Shown here one piece after another: positions 27,501-36,742 of a stretch of DNA of 64,000 nucleotides (the first letter of the stretch is position 1; the number at the start of each line of letters is the position of its first letter). The position numbers were made by a program, and so were the translations under genes. Source of the DNA: Bacteroidota bacterium (GTDB taxonomy: Bacteria; Bacteroidota; Bacteroidia; Chitinophagales; Chitinophagaceae); NCBI GenBank assembly GCA_947460595.1, contig CANHGS010000008.1:62001-126000 (forward strand). The letters are read 5' to 3'. The notes beneath the pieces are model-generated. The model worked only from the letters and a program-made list of their open reading frames with translations, was not told where the DNA came from and searched no databases.

Positions 27501-27532
27501 AAAATGCGCTGATTGATTAGTGCATTTTTTTT
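27501..27532 (+). terminator. Rho-independent terminator of the YgiC-like cluster
   Basis: Stem AAAATGCGCT (27501-27510) / AGTGCATTTT (27519-27528), one G-T pair, followed by further T residues to 27532. The 3' arm overlaps the end of the convergent MFS gene. Confidence 0.8.
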
Positions 27533-28653
27533 GCGAGTACGGTAATCAACAATCCCAAACAGGCAATCACGGTAAAGGACCCTCTCAAACTTGAAATTTG
27601 TGCAATGCTTCCAATTAATGGAGGCCCTAGCAAGAACCCAATAAAGCCAATGGTAGATACCGCTGCAAGGGCTACCCCCGGCTGCATGGTTTTGGACCTG
27701 CCAGCCGCACTGTAAATGAGGGGAATCACAGATGACACACCAAGACCTACCATTAAAAATCCAATGCCCGCTGGTATGATAAAGGGAAAAACAACCGATA
27801 AGAATAACCCGGTTGCAATCAACGCCCCACTAGCTTGTAAGATGGTTTTGATGCCAAATCTAGTAGTAAATCTATCAGAAATAAATCGGCCTGTGGCCAT
27901 GGCTCCCATAAACAATAAATAGCCCAATGTAACCCATTGTGTGGGTGCTTGAACTGCTTTTTGAAAATAGACCCCTGACCAGTCAAACATGGTTCCTTCA
28001 CAAACCATACTTCCAAAAGCAATCAATCCGTATAGCAAAATGGTTTTATCTGGCTTAGCAAAAATGGGTTGCTTGCCCGATAGCGCATCCTGTTTCACCG
28101 TATATTGATTGGCAAGCCATACAACTGGTAAAGCAATACCCGTAATCATACAAAAATGCCAAAGTGGATCCAGGTTCATTGAAATCATGAAAGTACCTAT
28201 GGCTGCTCCCATAAATCCTGCCAAACTCCAGATACCATGAAAAGAAGCCATGATGGACTTTCCGTACAATTGCTCTACCGCAATAGCTTGCGTATTTACA
28301 GCAATATTGAAAAAATTACTCCAGATACCAAATAGGAACAAAGCCCCAGCTAATTGCAACGGTGTTTGCACCATTCCTAATGTAACCAAGGTTAACGGAT
28401 ACAAAATTGCGGCCGTAGCCAAAACGGTTCGGCTACTCCACCTAGCAATGATCCAACCTGTAAAAGGCAAACTACTCATGATGCCAACGGGTAGGGCAAA
28501 TAAAATCAGCCCCAAACCTCCCTCACTCAAACCCAAATTTTGTTTGATAGCTGGAATTCGGCTGGCCCAACTGGCAAAACTTAATCCAGCAATGAAAAAA
28601 AACACAGCCACCGCAATTCGATGGGTATTTTTTGAAACAGGAATACTAGTCAT
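27517..28653 (-). CDS. MFS transporter, YbjJ-like
   Basis: Inner-membrane major facilitator; substrate unknown. From MTSIPVSKN the product has 378 residues with the multiple hydrophobic segments expected of a 12-helix transporter. The first loop (FASWASRIPAIKQNLGLSEGGLG) and the start of helix 2-3 (GWIIARWSSR) resemble the E. coli YbjJ branch. A longer frame reaching 28752 adds 33 polar residues and would run through the aspS promoter, so the later ATG is used. It is divergent from aspS, with about 110 bp shared; the palindrome at 28721-28738 could serve as an operator for it. Confidence 0.85.
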   Translation of the reverse strand: MTSIPVSKNTHRIAVAVFFFIAGLSFASWASRIPAIKQNLGLSEGGLGLILFALPVGIMSSLPFTGWIIARWSSRTVLATAAILYPLTLVTLGMVQTPLQLAGALFLFGIWSNFFNIAVNTQAIAVEQLYGKSIMASFHGIWSLAGFMGAAIGTFMISMNLDPLWHFCMITGIALPVVWLANQYTVKQDALSGKQPIFAKPDKTILLYGLIAFGSMVCEGTMFDWSGVYFQKAVQAPTQWVTLGYLLFMGAMATGRFISDRFTTRFGIKTILQASGALIATGLFLSVVFPFIIPAGIGFLMVGLGVSSVIPLIYSAAGRSKTMQPGVALAAVSTIGFIGFLLGPPLIGSIAQISSLRGSFTVIACLGLLITVLAKKMH

Positions 28654-28683
28654 GAACAGCAAAGATACAGTTAGGCGAACATT

Positions 28684-28717
28684 TTGGCCCTTTCCAGCCC
28701 CTTTTCGGTTATATTTG
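28684..28717 (+). promoter_or_regulatory. Predicted promoter of aspS
   Basis: TTG (28684-28686), a 23-nt spacer and TATATTTG (28710-28717), an exact TAnnTTTG box; transcription would start near 28723, about 40 nt before the aspS ATG. Confidence 0.65.
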
Positions 28718-28720
28718 CTG

Positions 28721-28738
28721 CCCGAATAGTCATTCGGG
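28721..28738 (+). promoter_or_regulatory. Inverted repeat at the predicted 5' end of aspS mRNA
   Basis: CCCGAAT (28721-28727), a 4-nt loop, ATTCGGG (28732-28738): a perfect 7-bp hairpin or palindrome that begins where aspS transcription is predicted to start. It could be an operator in the aspS/MFS divergent region or a stabilising 5' mRNA hairpin. Confidence 0.5.
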
Positions 28739-28762
28739 AATTGATATTTCAAACCAATTATT

Positions 28763-30589
28763 ATGTTCCGTTCGCATACTTGTGGAGAATTGAGACTGGC
28801 TCATGCCGGCAAAGAAGTAACCCTAGCAGGCTGGGTTCAAACAGTTAGAAAATTTGGCGCCATTACTTTTGTGGATTTACGCGATAGATATGGCATAACC
28901 CAATTATTATTTGGTGAAGAATTAAATAGCGTGCTAGACGCCAACCCACTGGGTAGAGAATTTGTCTTGCAAGCCACTGGTAAAGTTCAGGAACGCAGTA
29001 ACAAAAATGGGAACATCGCCACAGGCGAAATTGAAATTGCCATTGGCAGTTTTAAAATCTTGAATAAGTCTGCGATTCCTCCATTTACCATTCAGGATGA
29101 TACCGATGGTGGAGATGACCTGCGCATGAAATATAGATTTTTGGATTTGCGCAGAAATGCCCTGAAAAAAAATATGGAACTGCGTTATGCCGTAAACAGA
29201 AGTACGCGCAACTATTTACATGAAAATAATTTCATGGATATTGAAACGCCTTTCTTGATCAAATCTACTCCTGAAGGTGCGCGCGATTTTGTGGTGCCTT
29301 CCAGAATGAATCCTGGTCAGTTTTATGCCCTTCCACAATCGCCACAAACTTTTAAGCAATTGCTGATGGTGAGTGGATACGATAGGTACTACCAAATTGT
29401 AAAATGCTTCCGCGATGAAGACTTACGCGCTGACCGTCAACCCGAATTTACACAGATTGATTGTGAAATGGCCTTTGTGGAACAGGAAGACGTTTTGAAT
29501 ATGTTTGAGGGTTTGGTAAAACGGATTTTCAAAGACGTTAAAAACATTGACTATGCTGAGACTGTTGAACGCATGAGCTGGGAAGACGCCATGTGGCAGT
29601 TTGGGAATGACAAACCAGATATCCGTTTTGGAATGAAGATTGCCAACCTAAAATCGGCTTTCTTGAAGGGTGGTAAAATTCATGCTACTGGAGAATTAAT
29701 TAATGGTGCGGGCTTTGGTGTATTTGACAATGCAGAAACCGTGTTAGCCATTGCTGCTCCCGGTTGCAGTGAATATACCCGCAAACAAACTGACGAGTTA
29801 ACTGATTGGGTAAAGCGCCCTCAAATTGGCATGCAGGGTTTGGTATATATCAAGTGTAATGCTGATGGCACTTATAAAAGTAGCGTTGATAAATTCTATA
29901 CAGAAGACAAACTAAAAGCCATTGCTGATGCAGCAGGTGCTGTAGCTGGAGACTTGGTATTGGTGTTGGCGGGAAGAGAAGAAAGAACCCGCAAAGCAAC
30001 CAGCGAACTTAGATTAGAAATGGGCAAACGCCTTGGCTTTAGAAAAGAGGATGAGTTCAAATTGCTTTGGGTAATGGATTTCCCATTATTTGAATATGCA
30101 GAAGAAGATAATAGATGGGTTGCCAGACACCATCCCTTTACTTCTCCCAAACCGGATGAGATTGAGATTATGATCAACAACAATCCAGTGATTGAAAACG
30201 CAGAAAAATATTTAGAACATCCCTATTCCAATATTAAGGCCAATGCTTATGATATGGTTTTAAACGGCAACGAAATTGGAGGTGGGTCTATTAGAATTTT
30301 TCAACGTAACCTGCAAGAAAAAATGTTTGCAGCATTGGGGATGACAGAAGAAGAAGCGCAACATAAATTTGGTTTCTTATTGGGTGCTTTTGAATATGGT
30401 GCACCGCCACATGGTGGTTTGGCATTTGGTTTTGATAGGCTGTGTGCCATTCTAGGTGGCAGTGAAAGTATCAGAGATTTTATTGCTTTCCCTAAAAACA
30501 ACTCTGGACGTGATGTAATGCTAGATGCCCCTAGTAGTATTGACGAGAAACAATTCACAGAATTGCAAATCAAATTGAATTTACAATAA
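28763..30589 (+). CDS. aspS: Aspartate--tRNA ligase
   Basis: Charges tRNA-Asp with aspartate. The 608-residue protein is a bacterial-type class II synthetase: N-terminal OB anticodon-binding domain (about 1-105), catalytic core with motif 2 ([18 protein letters not shown], around residue 215-232), the bacterial GAD insertion (about 290-420) and motif 3 ([16 protein letters not shown], around 555). Length is typical of the bacterial form rather than the archaeal one. The ATG sits about 40 nt after the predicted start of transcription. Terminator behind. Confidence 0.97.
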   Translation: MFRSHTCGELRLAHAGKEVTLAGWVQTVRKFGAITFVDLRDRYGITQLLFGEELNSVLDANPLGREFVLQATGKVQERSNKNGNIATGEIEIAIGSFKILNKSAIPPFTIQDDTDGGDDLRMKYRFLDLRRNALKKNMELRYAVNRSTRNYLHENNFMDIETPFLIKSTPEGARDFVVPSRMNPGQFYALPQSPQTFKQLLMVSGYDRYYQIVKCFRDEDLRADRQPEFTQIDCEMAFVEQEDVLNMFEGLVKRIFKDVKNIDYAETVERMSWEDAMWQFGNDKPDIRFGMKIANLKSAFLKGGKIHATGELINGAGFGVFDNAETVLAIAAPGCSEYTRKQTDELTDWVKRPQIGMQGLVYIKCNADGTYKSSVDKFYTEDKLKAIADAAGAVAGDLVLVLAGREERTRKATSELRLEMGKRLGFRKEDEFKLLWVMDFPLFEYAEEDNRWVARHHPFTSPKPDEIEIMINNNPVIENAEKYLEHPYSNIKANAYDMVLNGNEIGGGSIRIFQRNLQEKMFAALGMTEEEAQHKFGFLLGAFEYGAPPHGGLAFGFDRLCAILGGSESIRDFIAFPKNNSGRDVMLDAPSSIDEKQFTELQIKLNLQ

Positions 30590-30621
30590 CCAATATTTTA
30601 GAGTAAGGAATTCATTAAAAT

Positions 30622-30656
30622 AAAAGCGGTCCAAAAAATTGGGCCGCTTTTTTATT
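30622..30656 (+). terminator. Rho-independent terminator of aspS
   Basis: Stem AAAAGCGGTCC (30622-30632) / GGGCCGCTTTT (30641-30651) with one G-T pair, followed by T residues. The flanking A run also lets it serve the convergent GNAT gene. Confidence 0.8.
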
Positions 30657-30671
30657 TATCATCGGGGGAAC

Positions 30672-31202
30672 TTAGTATTTTTCTGAATGCGGCACATTGT
30701 ACACATAGTACAACATACTTACCGCATGGGGATTTTTATTGGGTATAGGCAACTCACCTACCAATTGCCAATTCAATTTTTGCGCCAATCTTATCAAGGG
30801 TTTATTGGTAGATAAGGTCCAAGAAAAAATGAATTCAGCTTCAATATATCGTGCAAAACCACAAGCAAATTTCAATAAGTCATATCCTAGATTCATAGGG
30901 AGGTGCTTATCTGAAATATAGGTGCTAGATTCTACCACTTTGTTAGACATGAGTGGATTATGAATCAATGGTATCAAAGATTGCCATCCAATAATTTCAC
31001 CGTCTGAACTAACCGCTACAAAAAAATGAGCATCTTTTTGTTTTAATTGTGCCTTAAGTTCCTCTCTAATAAATAATTCGTCTCTTAATGGGTCTGGGTT
31101 GATGGTATATTTTTGTCCCTCCTGCCAGATCCGGAAAATGTCATCAAAATCCTTCTCTGAAGCGATTCTGATATTAGTTACCGTGCTGTTGGAGTAGACC
31201 AT
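30672..31202 (-). CDS. GNAT family N-acetyltransferase
   Basis: Acetyl-CoA-dependent acyltransferase of unknown substrate. From the ATG at 31202 the product has 176 residues. The GNAT fold is visible: N-terminal strand and helix NIRIASEKDFDDIFRIW, central FFVAVSSDGEIIGWQSLIP, an acetyl-CoA loop region near LGYDLLKFACGFARYIEAEFIFSWTLSTN, and a C-terminal strand pair ending HAVSMLYYVYNV. The usual Q/RxxGxG/A loop is poorly conserved. A start 17 codons upstream (31253) is open, but TAGTTTTG at 31229-31236, an exact promoter box, lies within that extension. Monocistronic. Confidence 0.78.
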   Translation of the reverse strand: MVYSNSTVTNIRIASEKDFDDIFRIWQEGQKYTINPDPLRDELFIREELKAQLKQKDAHFFVAVSSDGEIIGWQSLIPLIHNPLMSNKVVESSTYISDKHLPMNLGYDLLKFACGFARYIEAEFIFSWTLSTNKPLIRLAQKLNWQLVGELPIPNKNPHAVSMLYYVYNVPHSEKY

Positions 31203-31451
31203 GAATGATGTTATTTCTTTAATTCTTTCAAAACTATCCCCATGTTCAGGCATATGATACTAACAACAGGGCAATTAATAGCAATAAATCGGCAAGGCAA
31301 ATGGCAAATGACCCGTTTTGTTTACCGATTTAAAAGCCTTTTAGAATTTCATCCTTACCCAATCAATTTTATCCTTAATTTCAGGAGGGTTGTTTGCAAA
31401 GCTATTATTGGCTGGCATGCAACCTTTTTTTGTGACTGACCATACAAAACA

Positions 31452-32915
31452 ATGCTTATGACGGGAGAGGCCCTTTTTAATAATTACCCCATCGTGCCCC
31501 ATATTTGGGACGAAATGAAAAGCAGTGATGGAATTAGGCAACAGTACTATTCTATTTATGAAACCGGTAGCCAATTGAGTTTGGAGCAGCTGGAACAGAA
31601 ACACAAACTGGCTGCTGAACTATTTATGAGCCAGGGAATCACATTTACAGTATACAGTGAAAATGAGGGAATAGAACGGATTTTCCCATTTGACATTATT
31701 CCAAGAATTATCACGGGATCAGAATGGAATCATATAGAAAAGGGTATACAACAGCGAATCAAAGCCCTTAATCTGTTTCTAAAAGATATTTATAACGAGC
31801 AACAAATTATAAAAGATGGTATTATTCCTGCCGATTTAATTGCGTCCTGTCCTCATTTTACCCGTGAAGTATATGGTATTAAAGTTCCATTTGATATTTA
31901 CGTGCATATTGCTGGTATAGACTTGATTCGCGGAGACGACGGTACGTTTTATATTTTAGAAGATAATTTGAGAACGCCCTCTGGTGTATCTTATATGTTG
32001 GAAAATAGAGAAGTAACCAAAAGAATTTTCCCCAACCTTTTGGCAGACAATAATGTGCGGATGATTAATAATTATCCATTGTTATTGCATGACAACCTAA
32101 TTCATTTGGCACCAAGACAAAATGCCAATCCTACGGTAGTATTACTCACCCCCGGGATCTATAATTCTGCTTATTTTGAACATACGTTTTTGGCCAGACA
32201 AATGGGGGTTCAATTGGTAGAAGGGAGGGACTTGCTGGTAGACAATCAAAAAGTTTTTATGAAAACTACAGCCGGACTCAGACAGGTAGATGTAATTTAT
32301 AGAAGGATTGATGATGAGTTTTTGGACCCCTTGGTTTTTAGACCAGATTCTGCGCTGGGAGTTCCTGGTTTAATTAGTGCTTATAGAAAAGGTAATGTAG
32401 CCATTGTAAATGCATTGGGTAATGGCGTTGCCGATGACAAAGCAGTCTATGCTTATGTGCCAGACATGATTAAATATTATTTGAACGAGGAAACCATTCT
32501 ACCCAATATTCCCACTTACCACATGAACAATGATGAAGAAAGGGAACACGTTTTTAAGAACATGAATAAAATGGTGATCAAAGAAACCAATCAATCTGGT
32601 GGTTATGGTATGGTCATGGGCAATAGTGCTACTGAAGCTGCATTAGAAAAAGCCAAGGAAAATATCTTGGCCAATCCACGTGGATTTATTGCACAACCCA
32701 TTATTCAATTGTCTACTGTACCCTGTTTAATAGACGGCAAATTGCAACCTAGACATGTGGATCTTAGGCCCTATTCACTTTGTGGTCCTAACGGAATTGA
32801 AGTAGTAGCTGGTGGATTAACAAGGGTAGCATTAAGAGAAGGCTCCTTGGTAGTTAATTCCTCTCAAGGTGGAGGCAGTAAGGACACCTGGGTGGTTGAC
32901 ACACCCAATCTCTAA
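31452..32915 (+). CDS. Circularly permuted ATP-grasp protein
   Basis: Member of the CP_ATPgrasp (DUF404/DUF407) family, predicted amide- or peptide-bond-forming ligases whose substrate is not established. 487 residues; no signal peptide. Conserved segments: ITFTVY.E..GIERIFPFD near 55-70, the H..YGIKVPFDIYVHIAGIDLIRGDDG.FYILEDNLRTPSGVSYMLENR block around 135-195, VIYRRIDDEFLDPL around 280, and KETNQSGGYGMVMG followed by RHVDLRPY toward the C-terminus, all hallmark of this family. A second ATG two codons in is an alternative start. First of three tightly packed genes: alpha-E protein and transglutaminase follow. Confidence 0.93.
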   Translation: MLMTGEALFNNYPIVPHIWDEMKSSDGIRQQYYSIYETGSQLSLEQLEQKHKLAAELFMSQGITFTVYSENEGIERIFPFDIIPRIITGSEWNHIEKGIQQRIKALNLFLKDIYNEQQIIKDGIIPADLIASCPHFTREVYGIKVPFDIYVHIAGIDLIRGDDGTFYILEDNLRTPSGVSYMLENREVTKRIFPNLLADNNVRMINNYPLLLHDNLIHLAPRQNANPTVVLLTPGIYNSAYFEHTFLARQMGVQLVEGRDLLVDNQKVFMKTTAGLRQVDVIYRRIDDEFLDPLVFRPDSALGVPGLISAYRKGNVAIVNALGNGVADDKAVYAYVPDMIKYYLNEETILPNIPTYHMNNDEEREHVFKNMNKMVIKETNQSGGYGMVMGNSATEAALEKAKENILANPRGFIAQPIIQLSTVPCLIDGKLQPRHVDLRPYSLCGPNGIEVVAGGLTRVALREGSLVVNSSQGGGSKDTWVVDTPNL

Positions 32916-32944
32916 TTTATTTTGAAGCACTTGAAAGAACAACT

Positions 32945-33886
32945 ATGTTAAGTAGAATAGCCGACTCACTATATTGGATGCACCGTTATATGGAACGTGC
33001 AGATGGCATGCTCCGTTTGATGAAAACAAGTTATATCCTGTCTTTTGACAAAGTTCAGGCCAGTGGAATGACTTGGGAACCTGCTTTGAAAATTTTCACT
33101 TCACTCAATCAAGAAGAAGTGGCTCACTTAAAACAGGACAATACTGCCGCATTAAAATACTTGTTATTAGATACCAAGAATACCAATTCGCTCAAAGTAA
33201 TTATCACTAGGGCTAGAGAAAATGCTAGAGGTGTGCAGGATCAGATTACCAAGGAAGTTTGGGAACAAATGAATCTAATTTATCACCAGATTAATCAACC
33301 TGGTATTGCTGAAAAATTGGCTGGCCCAGACGCCATTTTGATCATTGATAATTTCATCAATAGTAGCGATCAGTTTTGCGGTATTACAGACAGCACTATG
33401 CCAAGGGGGCAGGGTTGGAATTATATGAATTTGGGCAAACAAACCGAGCGATGTTTGCTTACTGCAGAATTTACCCATTTCTATTTCAAGAAAACAGGTT
33501 TTGACTTTAAAAACGAACAGGATATTCTTTTTTGGAGAAGCCTTTTACTAGCTTTATCCGGTTATGAATTGCATTTAAAAAACTATAGCAACCAGCACCA
33601 CAACTACAATGTTGCACAACAATTGCTATTTGACAAGAACTTCCCCAGGTCTGTTTACTACGCGTTGGACAGGGCAAATAAATATTTATCCGATATTGCA
33701 GCTTCTAACCCTGTGGAAGGTAGCATTCAATTGAGCCGTTCCTTTGGCAGATTATACAGTTCTGTAAAATTTGCTGATTTGGAATTAGTAGAAAAAGAAG
33801 GGTTAGAAAATTATCTGACTTTTGTGCGAAAAGAATTAAACGAATTTAGCCGTGTCTTAGGCAGAACCTATTTCTCTTATTCTTAA
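32945..33886 (+). CDS. Alpha-E domain (DUF403) protein
   Basis: All-helical protein whose activity is unknown; it co-occurs with circularly permuted ATP-grasp and transglutaminase genes across bacteria. The 313-residue product begins with the family signature MLSRIADSLYWMHRYMERADGM and is helical throughout (DYxNQHHNYN-like and LDRANKYLS segments near 220-250). No signal peptide or membrane segment. It starts 29 bases after the ATP-grasp gene and is 12 bases from the transglutaminase gene, so the three are cotranscribed. Confidence 0.92.
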   Translation: MLSRIADSLYWMHRYMERADGMLRLMKTSYILSFDKVQASGMTWEPALKIFTSLNQEEVAHLKQDNTAALKYLLLDTKNTNSLKVIITRARENARGVQDQITKEVWEQMNLIYHQINQPGIAEKLAGPDAILIIDNFINSSDQFCGITDSTMPRGQGWNYMNLGKQTERCLLTAEFTHFYFKKTGFDFKNEQDILFWRSLLLALSGYELHLKNYSNQHHNYNVAQQLLFDKNFPRSVYYALDRANKYLSDIAASNPVEGSIQLSRSFGRLYSSVKFADLELVEKEGLENYLTFVRKELNEFSRVLGRTYFSYS

Positions 33887-33898
33887 AAAGCCTAACGC

Positions 33899-34846
33899 AT
33901 GTCTGTTTTTACCATACATCACATTACCCGATACGATTACGATAGACCGGTTAAGGAAAGTGTGAATGAAATAAAGATCTTCCCTTTTGTTTCTGCTGAG
34001 CAAGAAGTCTTGCACCAAGAACTCATTATTACAGGTCAACCAGATGTTCTCACCTATACTGATTACTGGGGTAATAAAACAGGTTGTTTTAACCTTTTAC
34101 AACCACACAAAGAAATGGTGATTGAGAGCAAATTGACTGTTAGAACGGCTATTGCCCCTGAACCTACCATTAGTTTACCCAGCTATGTGTCCAATATAGC
34201 AACGGCTATTGGGAATGACTTAGCTCTTTTAGAATTGGTCAGAACTGCTCCAAGTAGTTCTGAAGCCTTGATGCAATCTTATATAGCTAGTTTTTTTAGC
34301 CCCCATAAAACCATTGATCAAATAGTCAAAGATTGCTGTGCTTTTATCTTCACTGATTTTACTTATATTAAGGGAATCACCACCATTGAAACTACTGTGG
34401 ATGAGATTGTGGCCCAAAAAGCGGGAGTTTGCCAAGACTTTGCGCACGTGATGTTGGAATTACTCAGAATGATTGGCATTCCTTCTAGGTATGTAAGTGG
34501 CTATATCTGCCCCAATAAAAACGGAATGCGTGGAGAAGGTGCTACACACGCCTGGGTAGAGGCTTTTGTACCCAATCATGGTTGGATAGGCGTGGATCCC
34601 ACCAATAATGTTTGGGCCACCAATAACCACGTTAAATTAGCCGTTGGAAGAGACTTTAGTGATTGTACACCAGCTAAGGGTACTTTTAAGGGGCCGGCCA
34701 GACAATCGCTCTCCGTTTATGTATCTGTTGGTTATGAAGACGGACAGGTATTTGAGGAGATCAATGCCGTTAAAATGCAAAAACAATCGGCAGCAGATGA
34801 GGCAGAACTAATTATTGATAACTTTGCCGAGCAACAACAACAATAG
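33899..34846 (+). CDS. Transglutaminase-like cysteine protease/amidase family protein
   Basis: Papain-fold transglutaminase-like enzyme with an N-terminal Bact_transglu_N beta domain (about 1-90) and a catalytic core (about 150-240). The triad reads Cys178 in GVCQDFAHV, His217 in THAWVEAF and Asp233 in GVDPTNN. 315 residues, no signal peptide, hence cytosolic like its partners. Family members can form or cut amide bonds; in this cluster it may process the product of the ATP-grasp protein, which is inference from the gene pair. The next gene starts eight bases downstream. Confidence 0.93.
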   Translation: MSVFTIHHITRYDYDRPVKESVNEIKIFPFVSAEQEVLHQELIITGQPDVLTYTDYWGNKTGCFNLLQPHKEMVIESKLTVRTAIAPEPTISLPSYVSNIATAIGNDLALLELVRTAPSSSEALMQSYIASFFSPHKTIDQIVKDCCAFIFTDFTYIKGITTIETTVDEIVAQKAGVCQDFAHVMLELLRMIGIPSRYVSGYICPNKNGMRGEGATHAWVEAFVPNHGWIGVDPTNNVWATNNHVKLAVGRDFSDCTPAKGTFKGPARQSLSVYVSVGYEDGQVFEEINAVKMQKQSAADEAELIIDNFAEQQQQ

Positions 34847-34854
34847 CTGCCGCC

Positions 34855-35367
34855 ATGAACCAACTTACTTTATTTAAAATATTGAGTTTTATACTCTTAC
34901 CCATTGCCCTTTTTTTTATAGTCATGGATCTCATAGCCATTATTATGGCCCTTGGCAATCCAAGTCTTTTTTTTCCAGTATTCTTGTTAACGGGAATGAT
35001 TATTTATACACTAACTTCTTTTTATTTTCTCCTATTTGGCGTTAATAAAAAACAAGTTTTAGGCGCTTCTGTAAAAGATTGGATTAAGGTAAATGCCTAT
35101 GTAACGCTATTTCTAGGATTCCAGTTCATGCTCATTTCTGTGAGTATCTTTTATATGGGATCAGCTAACTTACAAGAATTTGCAGACAAAGCATTGGCAG
35201 CACAACCCAATATGCCCAGCCAAATGAACAATGGTTTATTTCTGAAAATGCTAAAAGGAATGGCTTATTGCTTCTTTTTCTTGTCAATTGCCTTACTGGT
35301 GCATATTAACATCTGTTTTAAACTGCTAAAGGAATATGCCAACTTGTTTTTAGAAAAAGAAGCATAA
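34855..35367 (+). CDS. Hypothetical four-helix membrane protein
   Basis: Unknown family. 170 residues with four likely membrane segments: about 10-30 (LSFILLPIALFFIVMDLIAI), 38-58, 78-100 and 130-152. The loops are short and the only charged clusters lie between helices 2 and 3 (NKKQ, KDW) and at the C-terminus. It starts eight bases after the transglutaminase gene, so it is translated from the same mRNA, but whether it belongs functionally to the ATP-grasp system is unknown; it may be a passenger. Confidence 0.7.
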   Translation: MNQLTLFKILSFILLPIALFFIVMDLIAIIMALGNPSLFFPVFLLTGMIIYTLTSFYFLLFGVNKKQVLGASVKDWIKVNAYVTLFLGFQFMLISVSIFYMGSANLQEFADKALAAQPNMPSQMNNGLFLKMLKGMAYCFFFLSIALLVHINICFKLLKEYANLFLEKEA

Positions 35368-35422
35368 CGGATATTTGACAATTTCCTTTTTAAAAGCCCT
35401 TACATTTTAGTACTTTGCTCAT

Positions 35423-36706
35423 GTGAACACCAGTATTCCATTAGCAGAAAGAATTAGGCCCGCAAGTTTGGATGACCTGATTGGTCAGGAACACTTGACC
35501 GGCAAGGGTAGTATTTTGCGCAATGCCATTGAACATGGCAGAATCCCTTCTATAATTTTATGGGGGCCACCAGGTGTAGGAAAAACCACCATTGCCAATA
35601 TCATTGCCCATAGTTTACAAGTTCCCTATTTTCAATTAAGTGCTATTAGTAGCGGTGTTAAAGATGTTAGAGAAGTCATAGAAACTGCTAAAGAACAAAT
35701 TGGTTCCATCTTATTTATAGATGAGATTCACCGTTTTAACAAAGGGCAACAAGACGCTCTTTTGGGTGCTGTTGAAAAAGGCATTATCACGCTCATTGGT
35801 GCCAGCACAGAGAACCCCAGTTTTGAAGTAAATAGTGCCTTGCTGAGCAGGTGCCAAGTTTATGTTTTAAAGGCATTGGATCAAACGGGAATGATTCGCC
35901 TCTTGCACCAAGCTTTGGAAAAGGACGCTTTTATGCAATCCTTGCAATTGGAATTAAAAGAAACAGAAGCCCTGATTCGAATATCTGGTGGAGACGCTAG
36001 AAAACTACTGAATCTATTTGAACTAGTTGCTAATTCCATTGACCCTAGTACTCCCAAAAAAGAGGGACTGGTTTCTATCACAGATGCATTGGTCATGCAA
36101 GTAGCGCAAAATAAGATTGCCCTTTATGATAAACAGGGAGAGCAACACTATGATATAATTTCTGCCTTTATTAAAAGCATGAGAGGTAGTGATCCAAATG
36201 GAGCCATGTATTGGTTGGCAAGAATGATAGAAGGTGGAGAAGACGTAAAATTCATTGCCAGAAGAATGCTCATTTTTGCCAGTGAAGATATTGGCAACGC
36301 CAATCCCAATGCGCTTTTGATGGCTAATAGCTGTTTTGATGCGGTTGCAAAAATCGGCTATCCAGAAAGTAGAATTATTCTGGCACAATGCGTTACTTAT
36401 TTGGCATCATCTCCCAAAAGCAATGCTGCAGTAGTAGCCATTATGGAAGCGCAGAAAGCGGTGCAACAATTTGGTGACCAACCGGTACCCTTACATATTC
36501 GTAACGCTCCTACCAAGATGATGAAAGACATGGACTATGGAAAAAACTACCAGTATTCGCATTTGGGTCAGGATAATTTTATTGAACAGGAATACCTACC
36601 TGCTCCCCTAGTTGGCACTAAATTTTATGAGCCCGGGAATAATACCAGAGAGAATGAATTGAGAAAATTTTTAAAAGACCGTTGGAAAGACAAATACCAT
36701 TATTAA
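35423..36706 (+). CDS. rarA: Replication-associated recombination protein A (AAA+ ATPase)
   Basis: Homologue of E. coli RarA/MgsA and eukaryotic WRNIP1, acting at stalled replication forks with the clamp-loader-like AAA+ fold. The 427-residue protein has Walker [10 protein letters not shown] around residue 50, Walker [10 protein letters not shown] around 100, sensor motif [10 protein letters not shown] around 126 and the family-specific C-terminal tetramer domain ([21 protein letters not shown]). It has a GTG start: an overlapping ATG at 35421 is out of frame and an in-frame stop (35408) precludes any earlier start. Confidence 0.95.
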   Translation: MNTSIPLAERIRPASLDDLIGQEHLTGKGSILRNAIEHGRIPSIILWGPPGVGKTTIANIIAHSLQVPYFQLSAISSGVKDVREVIETAKEQIGSILFIDEIHRFNKGQQDALLGAVEKGIITLIGASTENPSFEVNSALLSRCQVYVLKALDQTGMIRLLHQALEKDAFMQSLQLELKETEALIRISGGDARKLLNLFELVANSIDPSTPKKEGLVSITDALVMQVAQNKIALYDKQGEQHYDIISAFIKSMRGSDPNGAMYWLARMIEGGEDVKFIARRMLIFASEDIGNANPNALLMANSCFDAVAKIGYPESRIILAQCVTYLASSPKSNAAVVAIMEAQKAVQQFGDQPVPLHIRNAPTKMMKDMDYGKNYQYSHLGQDNFIEQEYLPAPLVGTKFYEPGNNTRENELRKFLKDRWKDKYHY

Positions 36707-36742
36707 CCTCTATTGAACATTTTTGACCACAATAACCCACAC

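Noticed and set aside
28250-28729. 159-codon + strand frame
   Set aside because: Antisense to the MFS transporter gene and runs into the aspS promoter.
31242-31439. + strand frame of 65 codons ahead of the ATP-grasp gene
   Set aside because: Overlaps the GNAT gene start on the other strand, has no family resemblance, and lies in the promoter region.
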